Made by a program: the position numbers and the translations under genes
Origin: Cymodocea nodosa
Taxonomy: Eukaryota > Streptophyta > Magnoliopsida > Alismatales > Cymodoceaceae
DNA length: 64,000 nt
Assembly: GCA_036874045.1 (NCBI GenBank)
Contig: CM072335.1
Coordinates: 16,760,001-16,824,000 of the forward strand
Direction of reading: 5' to 3'
In this document: piece by piece, positions 23,441 through 35,005 of the stretch
Numbering within the stretch: position 1 is the first letter of the stretch
Layout of the letters: each line of letters opens with the position of its first letter
The notes under the pieces: generated by a model
What the model saw: only the letters and a program-made list of their open reading frames with translations
What the model was told of the DNA's origin: nothing
The model's database searches: none

Positions 23441-26106
23441 ACTTAGAATAATATCCTATAAGATCTATTGAACTATCCTTAGAATAATACAGTCTAAAAT
23501 TTTTAGTTCCTTCATATATATCTAAATATTCTTTTTACTGCAATTAAGTGTGATTCTTTAGGATTAGATTGAAATCTAGTACAAACACACACAGCAAACA
23601 GAATATCAGGTCTACTAGCAGTCAAATAAAATAAAGAACCAATCATACTTCTGTATTTTCTTTGATCTATGGATTTTCCTATGTCATCAATATCTAACTT
23701 TAAAGAAGTACTCATAGGAGTTTCTCGAATCCTTGTATCATTAAAATTAAATTTCTTAAGCATTTCATCTGCATATTTTTCCTGATTTAAAAATATACCT
23801 TTATCCATTTGCTTAATTTGAAGTCCTAGAAAATATGAAAGTTCTCCTATCATACTCATTTCAAACTAATTTGTCATCTCTTCGAAGAATATTTTTATCA
23901 ACTTATCAAAGGTTGCTCCAAAGATTATATCATCCACGTATATCTGAACAACAATCTGATCTTTACCATCTCTCTTAATAAATAGAGTATGATCCACTTT
24001 TCCCATGATATAGCCTTTTTCTATTAAAAAAGTAGACAATCTTTCATACCATGATCTAAGTGCTTGCTTCAAACCATATAAGGCTTTCTTCAATTTATAC
24101 ACAAAGTCAGGATTTTTAATTTCTTCAAATCTAGGTGGTTGTTTTACATAAACTTCTTCATTAATTAAACCATTTAGAAATGCACTCTTTAAATCCATTT
24201 GATATAATTTAAAATCCATATAACAAGCATAGGCCAATAATATTCTAATACTTTCTAACCTAGCCACAAGAGCAAATGTTTGATCATAATCTAATCCTTC
24301 TTCCTGTGTATACCCTTATGCAACTAATCTAGCTTTATTCCTTATAACTTGACCAGTTTCGTTAGTTTTGTTTCTAAAGATCCAATTTGTACCTATTATG
24401 GACTGATTTTCTGATGGAGAGACTAATTCCCATACATCATTTCTGATGAATTGATTTAGTTCTTCTTCCATTGCCACTATCTAATTTTCATTAAATAATG
24501 ATTCTTGTATATTCCTTGGTTCCACCATAGAAACAAACATACACATACTATTTAAATTTACTGAAGCTCTAGTTTTAAGTCCCTCATTAATATTACCAAT
24601 GACTTGAGTAATGGGATGTGATGAAGAATAACGCTAATTTCTCTGATTTTCCTCAATATTCTCATCAACATCTGAAAGTACATCACTTTCATCATTAGTT
24701 TGATCATTTAAGTTCATATTTTTGATTTTCTCAAATAAATCATCAATTTCCCTATTGATCTCTAACTCATTTGGAAGATTGATCAAATCATCATTATTAG
24801 CTTTAGATTAAGATTCTCTAAAAGAATTTTCATTGAAGCTCACATGGAGGGTTTCTTCAATAGTCCTAGAAGTCTTGTTATATACTCTATAGGCTTTACT
24901 TCTAGTAGAGTAACCTACAAAAATTCCTTCATCTGATTTGGCTTGAAATTTATCCCTTTTATCCTTAGTATAAAGAATAAAACACTTGTAGCCAAATTGT
25001 TTCATATAGGAAATTTTTGGAACCCTATTAAACATAATTTCAAAAGGAGTGTTATTGACAAGAGGTCTTAAATGACTTCTGTTAATAACATAACAAGCTG
25101 TATTTACTACTTCAGCCCAAAGATTTTGAGGTAACTTATGTTCATTCAACATAGTTTTGGCCATTTCCTGAAGTGATCTATTCTTTCTCTCAACAACACC
25201 ATTTTGAGACGGTGCTCTTGGAAAAGAAAATCTATGATCAATGTCATGCTCATTACAATAATTATCCATTTGATCATTATTAAATTCAGTTCCATGATCA
25301 CTCCTAAGTTTTTGAATAGAGACACTTTGTTCATTTTGAACAAAATTGCAAAACATTTTAAACTTTTCAAAATCTTCTGTCTTAGGTGCTAGAAAATATA
25401 CCCAAGTGTATCTAGAGAAGTCATCTACAAAAATAAATACATACCGTTTACCACCAAGACTCATGATTCTTGTTGGTCCAAATAGATCGATATGTATAAG
25501 TTCTAAGACTCTCTTGCTTGAAATATTAGTTTTGGATTTAAAAGAGTTTTTATGAAGTTTACCTAACTCACATGCATCACACATAAAGTCCTTTGAGTAT
25601 TTAATCTTTGGTAAACCTCTCACTAAATGTTTTTTTGATAGTTTATGTAACAATTTTATATTTATATGCCCAATCCTTCTATGCCATAGATATGCATCAC
25701 TAGTTTCAGCTAGCAAACATGAATTTAAATCAACTGCAATAGAAGGTAAAGATAAAATACATATAGAACCTTTTCTTTTAGCAATAAACTTAATTTCATC
25801 TGTATTTTTATCAATTATTTTGCATACATTATCTTCAAACACTACATAATATCCATTTTCAGTTAGTTTTATGACACTTAGCAAATTAAATCCTAGGTTT
25901 TCTACATATAGTACATTCGAAATAACACAAGTTGGAGTTATTTGAACATTGCCCATACCTATGATTTTATCTTTGCTTTTGTTTCCAAATGTTACACTTC
26001 CTTTCATGGTATTTGTAAAACTTTGTAGTAGACTTTTCTGTCCGGTCATGTGACTTGACGCTCCACTGTCCAAGATCCATTTTGATGTTGTTTCCTCCTG
26101 CAACAC
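23441..26106 (-). pseudogene. pol: pol of TE-4
   Basis: Opens with the protease motif WILDSGASSHMTG at about 26080. A 432-codon open stretch (24808-26106) includes the HHCC zinc site (LWHRRIGHINIKLLHK, CDACELGKLHK) and the integrase core (ELIHIDLFGP, RSDHGTEFNND, NGVVERKNRSLQEM) up to GYSTRSKAYRVYN. RT follows with VNQPP-type and YGLKQALRSWYERL sequence and IYVDDIIFGAT (about 23890-24270), then the beginning of RNase H (about 23455-23860). The late RNase H part is not seen. About six interruptions. Confidence 0.9.
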
Positions 26107-26655
26107 AAATTAAGAAAAACTTTTTTTTGGTACCCAATGTTGTTGAGGACCAAGTTCATTAAACACATATTTCTTCTTTTTGTTTAAAAATAGTTTAACA
26201 TTATCATTTATATTCTTATTAGTTGTAAGTACTATTGATTTATCATTAGCTTCATACTCACATATAGCATTACTGCTCTTATAATCATTCTTTTTATTTT
26301 CAGATGTAGTATAACCAAGACCAAACTGATTTTAATTTATTTTGGTCATGCTCATACATTTCAGTAAGTTCATACCAAGATTTTGTACTTGTATTTGAAT
26401 TTTCAGTGCATACAAAATCTTTTTCTGCACACAAATTTTTAGATTTATCACATGTAGAATGAGTAATTGGTCTAATACCAATGTATTGAATTACATGCTC
26501 AGGTTTCTGAAATTTCAGTTTACTACAATTGTTTGAACTTTTAGAAACATTAGAAACTAAATTTCCAAAACAAGAAACAAGATTTTTAGAAACATTAATA
26601 GTCTTGTTGGAAGTACAATTTGACAAATCACATTGATTTTTATTATTACTACATG

Positions 26656-28292
26656 TGTAGGATCGTATAGTTACACAAGAGGGGGGTGAATTGTGTATTT
26701 TTAATATTTTCTGAAATATAATTGAAACTTTAAAACTCAAAAACAAGTCGAGACATTGTTTTCATAAAATCATTTTTATTCAAGGTTTCAATTACAATAT
26801 ACAATTCAATTCTCTTCAGAAATTGTAGATGCAATTATATTTCGATACCATATATCATCTAAACAATTTCATAACTACAAACAGAGAAAACTAATTTGCG
26901 GAATTTAAAACTTTTCTCCCTGTTTGAGATCTTTCTTCTTCTTCTTTTTCTTCTTCAGCAATTCTTCAGTGACGAATATCTTGTCTTTTCATGCTTCACC
27001 GAATTTGCTTTCTTCTGATACTTCAAATCTTCAGTGACAAAAATCTTACCTTTTTATGCTTCACTGAACTTTCTTCCACTTGAGAGCTTTTCCCGAAGAG
27101 GTGTTTTTGATCCCTGAAAAAGATTTTTCTTTTGGTGTGCAGGGATGTTTTGATCCTTGAAAAGATTTTTCTTTTTGTGTGCAAGGATGTTTTGATCCTT
27201 GAAAAGATTTTTTTTTTGTGTGCAAGGATAAATTGATCAACGAGAATTCTATGCCTTTTATACTGTATCTTCATTTCATGTATATCCTTCACGTTTAACC
27301 ACTGCCAGTTTTCCACTTCTCCACGTCTTTCCTTTTTCCTTCATCGAAACACACACGTTCTAACCCACGTTTATATTTCAAATTTTCTTTAATCATCAGT
27401 CTTGGATCTCTGAAAATTTCCTCCAAAATAAACTTTCTCGTCCAATAGTTTTTCTTCAGTGTAATAAGAAGTCATTACTTTAATGTTAACTAAACGAGTA
27501 ACACAAGTATATATATAACTTAACGAGTTCCTCATATGCCATTTCACGTGACAAGTACTGTAGCTAACTCAACGAACTAAGTTCGTGGTGTTATGCTATC
27601 TCAACGAACCATCTCCGTTGTGTTATGATAACTCAACGAACCGTTTCCGTTGTGTTATGATAACTCAACGAACCAGTAATAAACAAATGTTTTTATAATA
27701 AGAATTTTACCACGTGCAAAAATAACAACTTAAGTTCATAACGCTAACCTAACGCATTGCCTTAGTGTTCAATATAGCAACTCAACGCGTTTAGTTATGT
27801 TAACTTAACGAGTTAAACATGTGCACCTCACGTGATACAATACAACATTCGTAACTTATAATTTCACCACGTGTATAACACTAACTTAACGAATTCGTCT
27901 CTTCTTTTACTCACTAACTTAACGAGTTATCACGTGACCTATTTTAACCTCTAAGCCTCTAACTTAACGAGTTCTCACGTGACCTCTATACAAACAAAAC
28001 TCTAACTTAACGAGTTGTCTAAATGTGCACTATTCATGATACAGAAGATATAACATTAAAACATATCATGCTTTCAATAAAAACACACGTTAACTTAACG
28101 TTTAGCTAAATGAGAAATTAATGCAACGAAACGACTAGATATTAACTTCAGATCCAATACACACAAGTATTTATATCAGTAAGCTTTTTCTGTATTAATT
28201 GATGATTTTAATTTCTTTTCACAAGCAATAGTAATTGAGCAAATATGATTATTTTCATTCAACACACATCATCAAAACAAAAATACTCAACA
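26656..28292 (-). repeat. Solo family A LTR inside TE-4 gag
   Basis: A complete 1637-bp LTR (TGTAGGATCG ... ACTCAACA on plus) with no internal region. It interrupts gag sequence that is continuous in TE-2 and TE-3. The flanks are ACATG (26651-26655) and ACGTG (28293-28297), a 5-bp target duplication with one transition. This is the footprint of an element that inserted and then lost its interior by LTR-LTR recombination. It has three copies of a second tandem module (about 27107-27230). Confidence 0.93.
27107..27230. repeat. Second LTR tandem module, three copies
   Basis: A unit of about 45 bp (TTTTGATCC(C/T)TGAAAAGATTTTT... plus a GTGTGCA(A/G)GGA part) repeats three times just downstream of the LTR TATA box on the element strand. 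Other LTRs carry one (20159, 39386, 44139) or two copies (1639, 12455, 30191, 31836, 60066). The repeated 'HTKRKIF' peptide in small ORFs here is a by-product of this repeat. Confidence 0.8.
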
Positions 28293-30176
28293 ACGTGATT
28301 CATCCCTTGAAGTACCTACTTCTACATATTTATTACCTTGTTTCATAATAAAAGGAATTTTAGTCTTAGATTTACTTGAACTGCAACTAATAAATCCTTT
28401 ATTGGTTTGAGATTCAGGATAATCAAATCCTAAGCCAAATTTATAAGACACTGCAGGGGTACTAGTTAGTTTGTCTAACTTAGTTTGACTTAAATTCCAT
28501 TTCTCATTGGTAGAATTTAAATCTAGCTCTCTCAATTTTAATTTATCTATCTCTAATTGAAGTTCATTTATATTGTTTCTCTACATTTCATTTTCAGATT
28601 CTATCTTTAATTTTTCAACATTTATATTCTGTATTTGTTCATGCAAGATACATTCATTAAATCTAAATTTTTGCAAATCTCTAGCATGATTGTCATTATC
28701 ACATTTAAACTTTTCTAAAGTAGTAGATAGGAAATAATTTTCTTCGTCCATAATGGATGAAGATTTTCTAATATTCTTATTTTCCAGTTTACATATTTTA
28801 AGTTTTTGTAATAATGCATGATAAGCACATAATAATTCATCAAACTTGAAATCTGTATGACTTTTAGGATCAGATATTACCTTAGACTCATCTGCCATGA
28901 AGCACACATGAGTAACGTCGTCTAACTCTTGTTCTCCTTTTGAATGTGAAGATTTTGATGCTGATTCCTCAGATTTAGACTCTTCAGATGTGTCATCCCA
29001 AGTGACCTTCAAAGCCTTTTTCTTGTAAAACTTTTTCTGAGTTTTTTGAGCCATCTTCTTCTGATTTGTCCTACTTTGCTTTTCATTTTTCCCCATAGGA
29101 CAGTATGGAGAAAGATGTTCAGGTTTCTTACAGTTGTAACATACATACTTTCTGGATGAAGAATTCTTGTCATTTAGTGATTTTGATGTTGAGGGTTTAT
29201 CATTTTTGTTCCTTTGCTGTATACTAGCTTTCCATGCTTTCTTGAATTTCCTAGTCAGCAAAATCAAATCCTCGTTAGAATCATTAGATATATCAGAATT
29301 TGAATTAATTTCGAAAGCTATTTCTTTCTTCATTTTTAGTTTGTTGTGACTCAATGATTCATTTAATTGAACTTCATAAGCTGTTAAATTTCCTATAAGT
29401 TCATTCATAGTATAAACATTCAAATCTCCTGATTCCTCAATTGATGTTACTTTCTGAGACCATTTAGAACTTAGGGATCTAAGAATTTTCCTCACCAAAT
29501 CCTTCTATTCAAAATTCTTTCCTAAGCATTTTAAAGAGTTTATGATATCAAGAAATCTGGAAAACATCTCAGAAATACTTTCGTCTTCATGCATCTTAAA
29601 GAGTTCATACTTATGAATCAACATGTTTATTTTAGTCTCTTTAACTTGAGAAGTACCTTCATGTGAAACTTCTAATGCATGTCACACCTCATAAGCAGAT
29701 TTATATGCCGACACTTTACTGAACTGTTCATAACTCAATACACAAAATAAAATATTTAAGCCCTTAGCATTCAGAGTTTCATTTTCTTTTTCAGTAATTG
29801 TCCAAGTATTATAAGGGGTAGTTAATGGAGTATATGGTTTAGAAATCATGAACCACAACTTATGATCTATACTTTGAAGAAAAACAGTCATCCTATATTT
29901 CCAATATTCAAAATGTATTCCATCAAATAAAGGAGGACGATTAAGATTTTGGCCTTCATATAAAGAAAAATTACCATTTCCAATAGCCATCTTACCTTAG
30001 ATTTTTCAACCTATTTGATTTTAAACAGTCTAAAAACTTTAAAACAACTTGAGCCTTAAATCAAGGAAGTTAAACGTATGCTCAGATATTAATTTCTGTT
30101 TAAAAACAAGGAAGGTAGAATAAGCAATGATATTAAATAAGTTAGTATCGATTTTATATCAAAGATTATTAACAAA

Positions 30177-30188
30177 GCTCTGATACCA
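30177..30188 (-). promoter_or_regulatory. Primer binding site of TE-4
   Basis: On the element strand it reads exactly TGGTATCAGAGC, the 12-base complement expected for initiator-Met tRNA, two bases inside the 5' LTR. Confidence 0.93.
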
Positions 30189-30190
30189 CT

Positions 30191-33100
30191 TGTAGGATCA
30201 TATGGCTACACAAGAGGGGGGTGAATTTTGTATTTTTAATATTTTCTGAAATATAATTGAAACTTTAAATCTCAAAAATAAGTCGAGACATTGTTTTCAT
30301 AAAATCATTTTTATTCAAGGTTTCAATTACAATATACAATTCAATACTCCTTAGAAATTGTAGATGCAATTATATATTGATACCATGTATTATCTAAACA
30401 ATTTCATAACTACAAACAGAGAAAACTAATTTACGAAATTTAAAACATTTCTCCTTGTTTGAGATCTTTCTTCCTCTTCTTTTTCTTCTTCAGCAATTCT
30501 TTAGTGACGAATATCTTGTATTTCTTTGCTTCACCGAATTTACTTTCTTCTGATACTTTAAATGTTTAGTGACATAAATAATACCTTTTTCTGCTTCACT
30601 GAATTTTCTTCCACTTGAGAGATTTTCCCCGAAGAGGAGTTTTTGATCCCTGAAAAAGATTTTTCTTTTGGTGTGTAGGGATAGTTTGATCCTTGAAAAG
30701 ATTTTTCTTTTTGTGTGCAAGGATTAATTTGATCAACGAGAATTCAATGCCTTTTATACTATATCTTCATTTCATACATATCCTTCACATTTAACCACTA
30801 CAAGTTTTCCACTTCTTCACGTCTTTTCTTTTTCCTTCATCGAAATACACACATTCTGACCCACGTTTATATTTCAAATTTTCTTTAATCATCAGTCTTG
30901 GATCTCTGAAAAATTTCCTACAAAAAATAAACTTTCTCATCCAAAAAATTTTCCATCAAGTGTAATAAGAAGTTGTTACTTTAATGTTAACTAAACGAGT
31001 AACACAATTATATATATATAACTTAACGTTTCTAACTTAACGAGTTCCTCATGTGCCATTTCACGTGACAAGTACTGTAGCTAACTCACCGAAACAACTT
31101 ATCCTTTCTTTTGGAAGGTTAAACGATAACTCACCGAAAATAGTTTAAGTTTCGGATAGTTACAGTTGTAAGTTTCCGAAAAACTCTTTTTTTACCATAA
31201 AACTAGTGAGACATGTGTCAAGACCTGAAAACATGACTTAAGTTACCTTTCGGATAGTTACGACTGTAAGTCTCCGGAAAACTTTAACTCACCGATTCAG
31301 TAATAAACAAATATTTTTATAATAAGAATTTTACCACGTGCAAAAATATCAACTTAAGTTTATAATACTAACCTAACACGTTGCCTTAGTGTTCAATATA
31401 GCAACTCAACGCATTTAGTTATGTTAACTTAACGAGTTAAACATGTGCACCTCATGTGATACAATACAACATTCGTAACTTATAATTTCACCACGTGTAC
31501 AACACTAACTTAACGAGTTCGTCTCTTCTTTTACTCACTAACTTCACAAGTTCTCACGTGACCTATTTTAACCTTTAAGCCTCTAACTTAACGAGTTCTT
31601 ACGTGACCTCTATACAAACAAAACTCTAACTTAACGAGTTGTCTAAACGTACACTATTCATGATACAGAAGATATAACTTTAAAACATATCATGCTTTTA
31701 AATAAAAAAACACACGTTAACTTAACATTTAGTTAAATGAGAAATTAATGTAATGAATGACTAATTAATAACTTCAGATCCAATACAGATAAGTATTTAT
31801 GTTAGTAAGCTTTTTCTGTATTAATTGATGATTTTTGTAGGATCGTATGGCTACACAAGAGGGGGGTGAATTTTGTATTTTTAATATTTTCTGAAATATA
31901 ATTGAAACTTTAAAACTCAAAAACAAGTCGAGACATTATTTTTATAAAATCATTTTTATTCAAGGTTTCAATTACAATATACAATTCAATTCTCCTTAGA
32001 AATTGTAGATGTAATTATGTCTCTGTACCATGTATCATCTAAACAATTTCATAACTTCAAATAGAGAAAAACTAATTTACAGAATTTAAAACATTTCTCC
32101 CTGTTTGAGATCTTTCTTCTTCTTCTTTCTCTTCTTTAGCAATTCTTCAGTGACGAATATCTTGTCTTTCTCTGCTTCACCGAATTTGCTTTCTTCTGAT
32201 ACTTTAAATGTTCAGTGACATAAATAACACATTTTTCTGCTTCACTGAATTTTCTTCCACTTGAGAGATTTTCCCTGAAGAGGTGTTTTTTATCCTTGAA
32301 AAAGATTATTCTTTTGGTGTGCAGGGATAGTTTGATCCTTGAAAAGTTTTTTCTTTTTGTGTGCAAGGATTATTTGATCAACGAGAATTCTATGCCTTTT
32401 ATACTATATCTTCATTTCATGCATATCCTTCATGTTTAACCACTACTAGTTTTCCACTTCTTCACGTCTTTTTTTTTTCCTTCATCGAAATACAAACGTT
32501 CTGACCCACGTTTACATTTCGAATTTTCTTTAATCATCATTCCTAGATCTCTGAAAAATTTCTTGCAAAATAAACTCTCTCGTCGAAAATCTTTCATCAA
32601 GCGTAATAAGAAGTCGTTACTTTAATGTTAACTAAACGAGTAACACAAGTATATATATATAACTTAACGTTTCTAACTTAATGAGTTCCTCATGTGCCAT
32701 TTCACGTGACAAGTACTGTAGCTAACTAAATGAACTAAGTTTGTGGTGTTACACTAACTAAATCAACCAGCTTAACCTTTCTTTCGGAAGGTTAAACGAT
32801 AACTCACCGAAAATTGTTTAAGTTTCAGATAGTTACGGTTGTAAGTTTCCGAAAAACTCTTTTTTTACCATAAAACTAGTGAGACATGTGTCAAGACCTG
32901 AAAACATGACTTAAGTTACCTTTCGGATAGTTACGATTGTAAGTCTCCGGAAAACTTTAACTCACCGATTCAGTAATAAACAAATATTTTTATAATAAAA
33001 ATTTTACCACGTGCAAAAATATCAACTTAAGTTTATAACACTAACCTTACGCGTTGCCTTAGTGTTTAATATAGCAACTCAATGCATTTAGTTATGTTAA

Positions 33101-33678
33101 CTTAACGAGTTAAACATGTGCACCTCACGTGATACAATACAACATTCGTAACTTATAATTTCACCACATGTATAACACTAACTTAACGAGTTCGTCTCTT
33201 CTTTTACTCACTAACTTCACAAGTTCTCACGTGACCTATTTTAACCTTTAAGCCTCTAACTTAACGAGTTCTTATGTGACCTCTATACAAACAAAACTCT
33301 AACTTAACGAGTTGTCTAAACGTACACTATTCTTGATACTGAAGATATAACTTTAAAACATATCATGCTTTTCAATAAAAAAACACACGTTAACTTAACG
33401 TTTAGTTAAATGAGAAATTAATGCAATGAAACGACTAGTTAATAACTTCAGATCCAATATAGACAAGTATTTATGCTAGTAAGCTTTTTTTGTATTAATT
33501 GATGATTTTAATTTCTTTTCCCAAGCAATAGTAATTGAGCAAATATGATTATTTTCATTCAGCACGTATCATCAAAACAAAATACTCAACAATTTTAATT
33601 TCTTTTCACAAGCAATAGTAATTGAGCAAATATGATTATTTTCATTCAGCACACATCATCAAAACAAAATACTCAACA
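30191..33678 (-). repeat. 5' LTR of TE-4 (type II), split by a solo LTR
   Basis: Two segments, 30191-31835 and 33592-33678, make an LTR of about 1.73 kb interrupted by the solo LTR at 31836-33591. It has the type II segment of about 200 bp (about 31084-31300). The right end AAAATACTCAACA at 33678 is followed directly by RT-coding sequence of TE-5 (first five bases GGAAC). Confidence 0.92.
31836..33591 (-). repeat. Solo LTR nested in the 5' LTR of TE-4
   Basis: A complete 1756-bp type II LTR lying inside another LTR of the same family and orientation. The flanks ATTTT (31831-31835) and ATTTT (33592-33596) are a perfect 5-bp target duplication, which argues for insertion followed by LTR-LTR recombination and against simple tandem duplication. 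By eye about 5% different from its host LTR over the first 115 bases. Confidence 0.93.
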
Positions 33679-35005
33679 GGAACAAAGCTAGATTAGTTGC
33701 ACAAGGGTATACACAGGAAGAAGGACTTGATTATGATGAAGCATTTGCTCCTATGGCTAGGTTAGAAAGTATTAGAATATTATTGGCCTATGCTTGTTAT
33801 ATGTATTTTAAACTATATCAAATGGATGTCAAGAGTGCATTTCTAAATGGTTTAATTAATGAAGAAGTTTATGTAAAACAACCACCTGGATTTGAAGATA
33901 TTAAAAATCCTGACTTTGTGTATAAATTGAAGAAAGCCTTATATGGTTTGAAGCAAGCACGTAGATCGTGGTATGAAAGATTATCTACTTTTCTAATAGA
34001 ACAAGGATATATCATGAGAAAGGTAGACCATGCTTTATTTATCAAGAGAGATGATAAAGATCAGATTGTTGTTCAAATATATGTGGATGATATAATCTTT
34101 GGAGCAACTTCTGACAAGCTGATAAAAATATTTTCTGAAGAGATGGCTAGTTAGTTTGAAATGAGTATGATAGGAGAACTTTCATATTTTCTAGGACTTC
34201 AAATTAAGCAAATGGATAAAGGTATATTTTTAAATCAGGAAAAATATGTAGATAAAATGCTTAAGAAATTTAATTTTAGTGATATAAGGATTCGAGGAAC
34301 TCCTATGAGTACTTCTTTAAAGTTAGATATTGATGACATAGGAAAATCAATAGATCAAAGAAAATATAGAAGTATGATTGGTTCTTTACTTTATTTGATA
34401 GCTAGTAGACTTGATATTATGTTTGATGTGTGTGCTTGTGCTAGATTTCAATCCTAAAGAATTTCACTCAAGTGTTGTTAAAAGAATATTTAGATATATA
34501 CAAGGAACTAAAACTTTCGAACTATATTATTCTAAGAATAGTTCAATAGATCTTATAGGATATACTGATGCTGATTATGCAGGATCTAAATTTGATAGAA
34601 AAAGTACAAGTGGCACATGTCAATTATTGGGAAATAATTTGGTGTCATGGTTTAGTAAAAAGAAAAACTATGTAGCACTTTCTACTACAGAAGTTGAATA
34701 TGTTGCTGCTGCACTGTGTTGCACTCAGATTCTGTGGATAAGGCAAACTTTAGAAGACTTTAGATTATCTTATGATACAACTGAGACTTATTGAGACAGT
34801 AATTCTGCAATAAATCTTTCCAAAAATCCTATATTGCATTCTAGAGCAAAGTATATAGAGGTTAGACATCATTTTTTAAGAGATAACGTAATTAAAGGAA
34901 AAATTAAATTAGAATTTGTGTCTAGTAAAAATCAATTAGCTAATTAAAAATACATTCTGTAACATAAGATTAAATTTGGGTATTTGTAGGCTATGTGATG
35001 TGTAA
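33679..35005 (+). pseudogene. pol: pol of TE-5 (RT and RNase H part)
   Basis: RT with [34 protein letters not shown] and the catalytic IYVDDIIFGAT (about 34075-34110); then RNase H with YTDADYAGSKFDRKSTSG (about 34560-34615), STTEVEYVAAALC and a C-terminus ending LGICRLCDV before the stop at 35003-35005. Same family as TE-2, 3, 4 and 7 in reverse orientation. About four interruptions. Confidence 0.9.

Larger units (their letters stand above)
26107..29990 (-). pseudogene. gag: gag of TE-4, split by a solo LTR
   Basis: Starts at the ATG at 29990 (MAIGNGNFSLYEGQNLNRP). Right part 28293-29990: gag domain, zinc knuckle region (CYNCKKPEHLSPYCP, about 29100-29145), coiled coil (about 28581-28860) and start of the linker. 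The solo LTR at 26656-28292 then intervenes. Left part 26107-26655: the Ser/Asn/Cys-rich linker leading to the protease. The order matches TE-3. Several interruptions. Confidence 0.87.
21907..33678 (-). mobile_element. TE-4: family A Sirevirus carrying two solo LTRs
   Basis: Reading leftward: 5' LTR (33678-30191, interrupted by a solo LTR), primer site, gag (29990-26107, interrupted by a second solo LTR), pol (26106 to about 23441), env-like part (about 23440-21907). It is internally shortened between pol and the env-like part, and no 3' LTR is seen. Its right edge abuts RT-coding sequence of TE-5 on the opposite strand. Broken many times. Confidence 0.88.

Noticed and set aside
27023-27316. 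A repeated HTKRKIF peptide as a possible small repeat protein (also at 30490, 32136 and 12863)
   Set aside because: It lies in the LTR and is the translation of the 45-bp tandem module; the frame is not kept between LTRs.
30191-33678. A short element with two direct LTRs, or a tandem LTR duplication
   Set aside because: No internal region lies between them, and the inner LTR has its own ATTTT target duplication with the outer LTR continuing on both sides.
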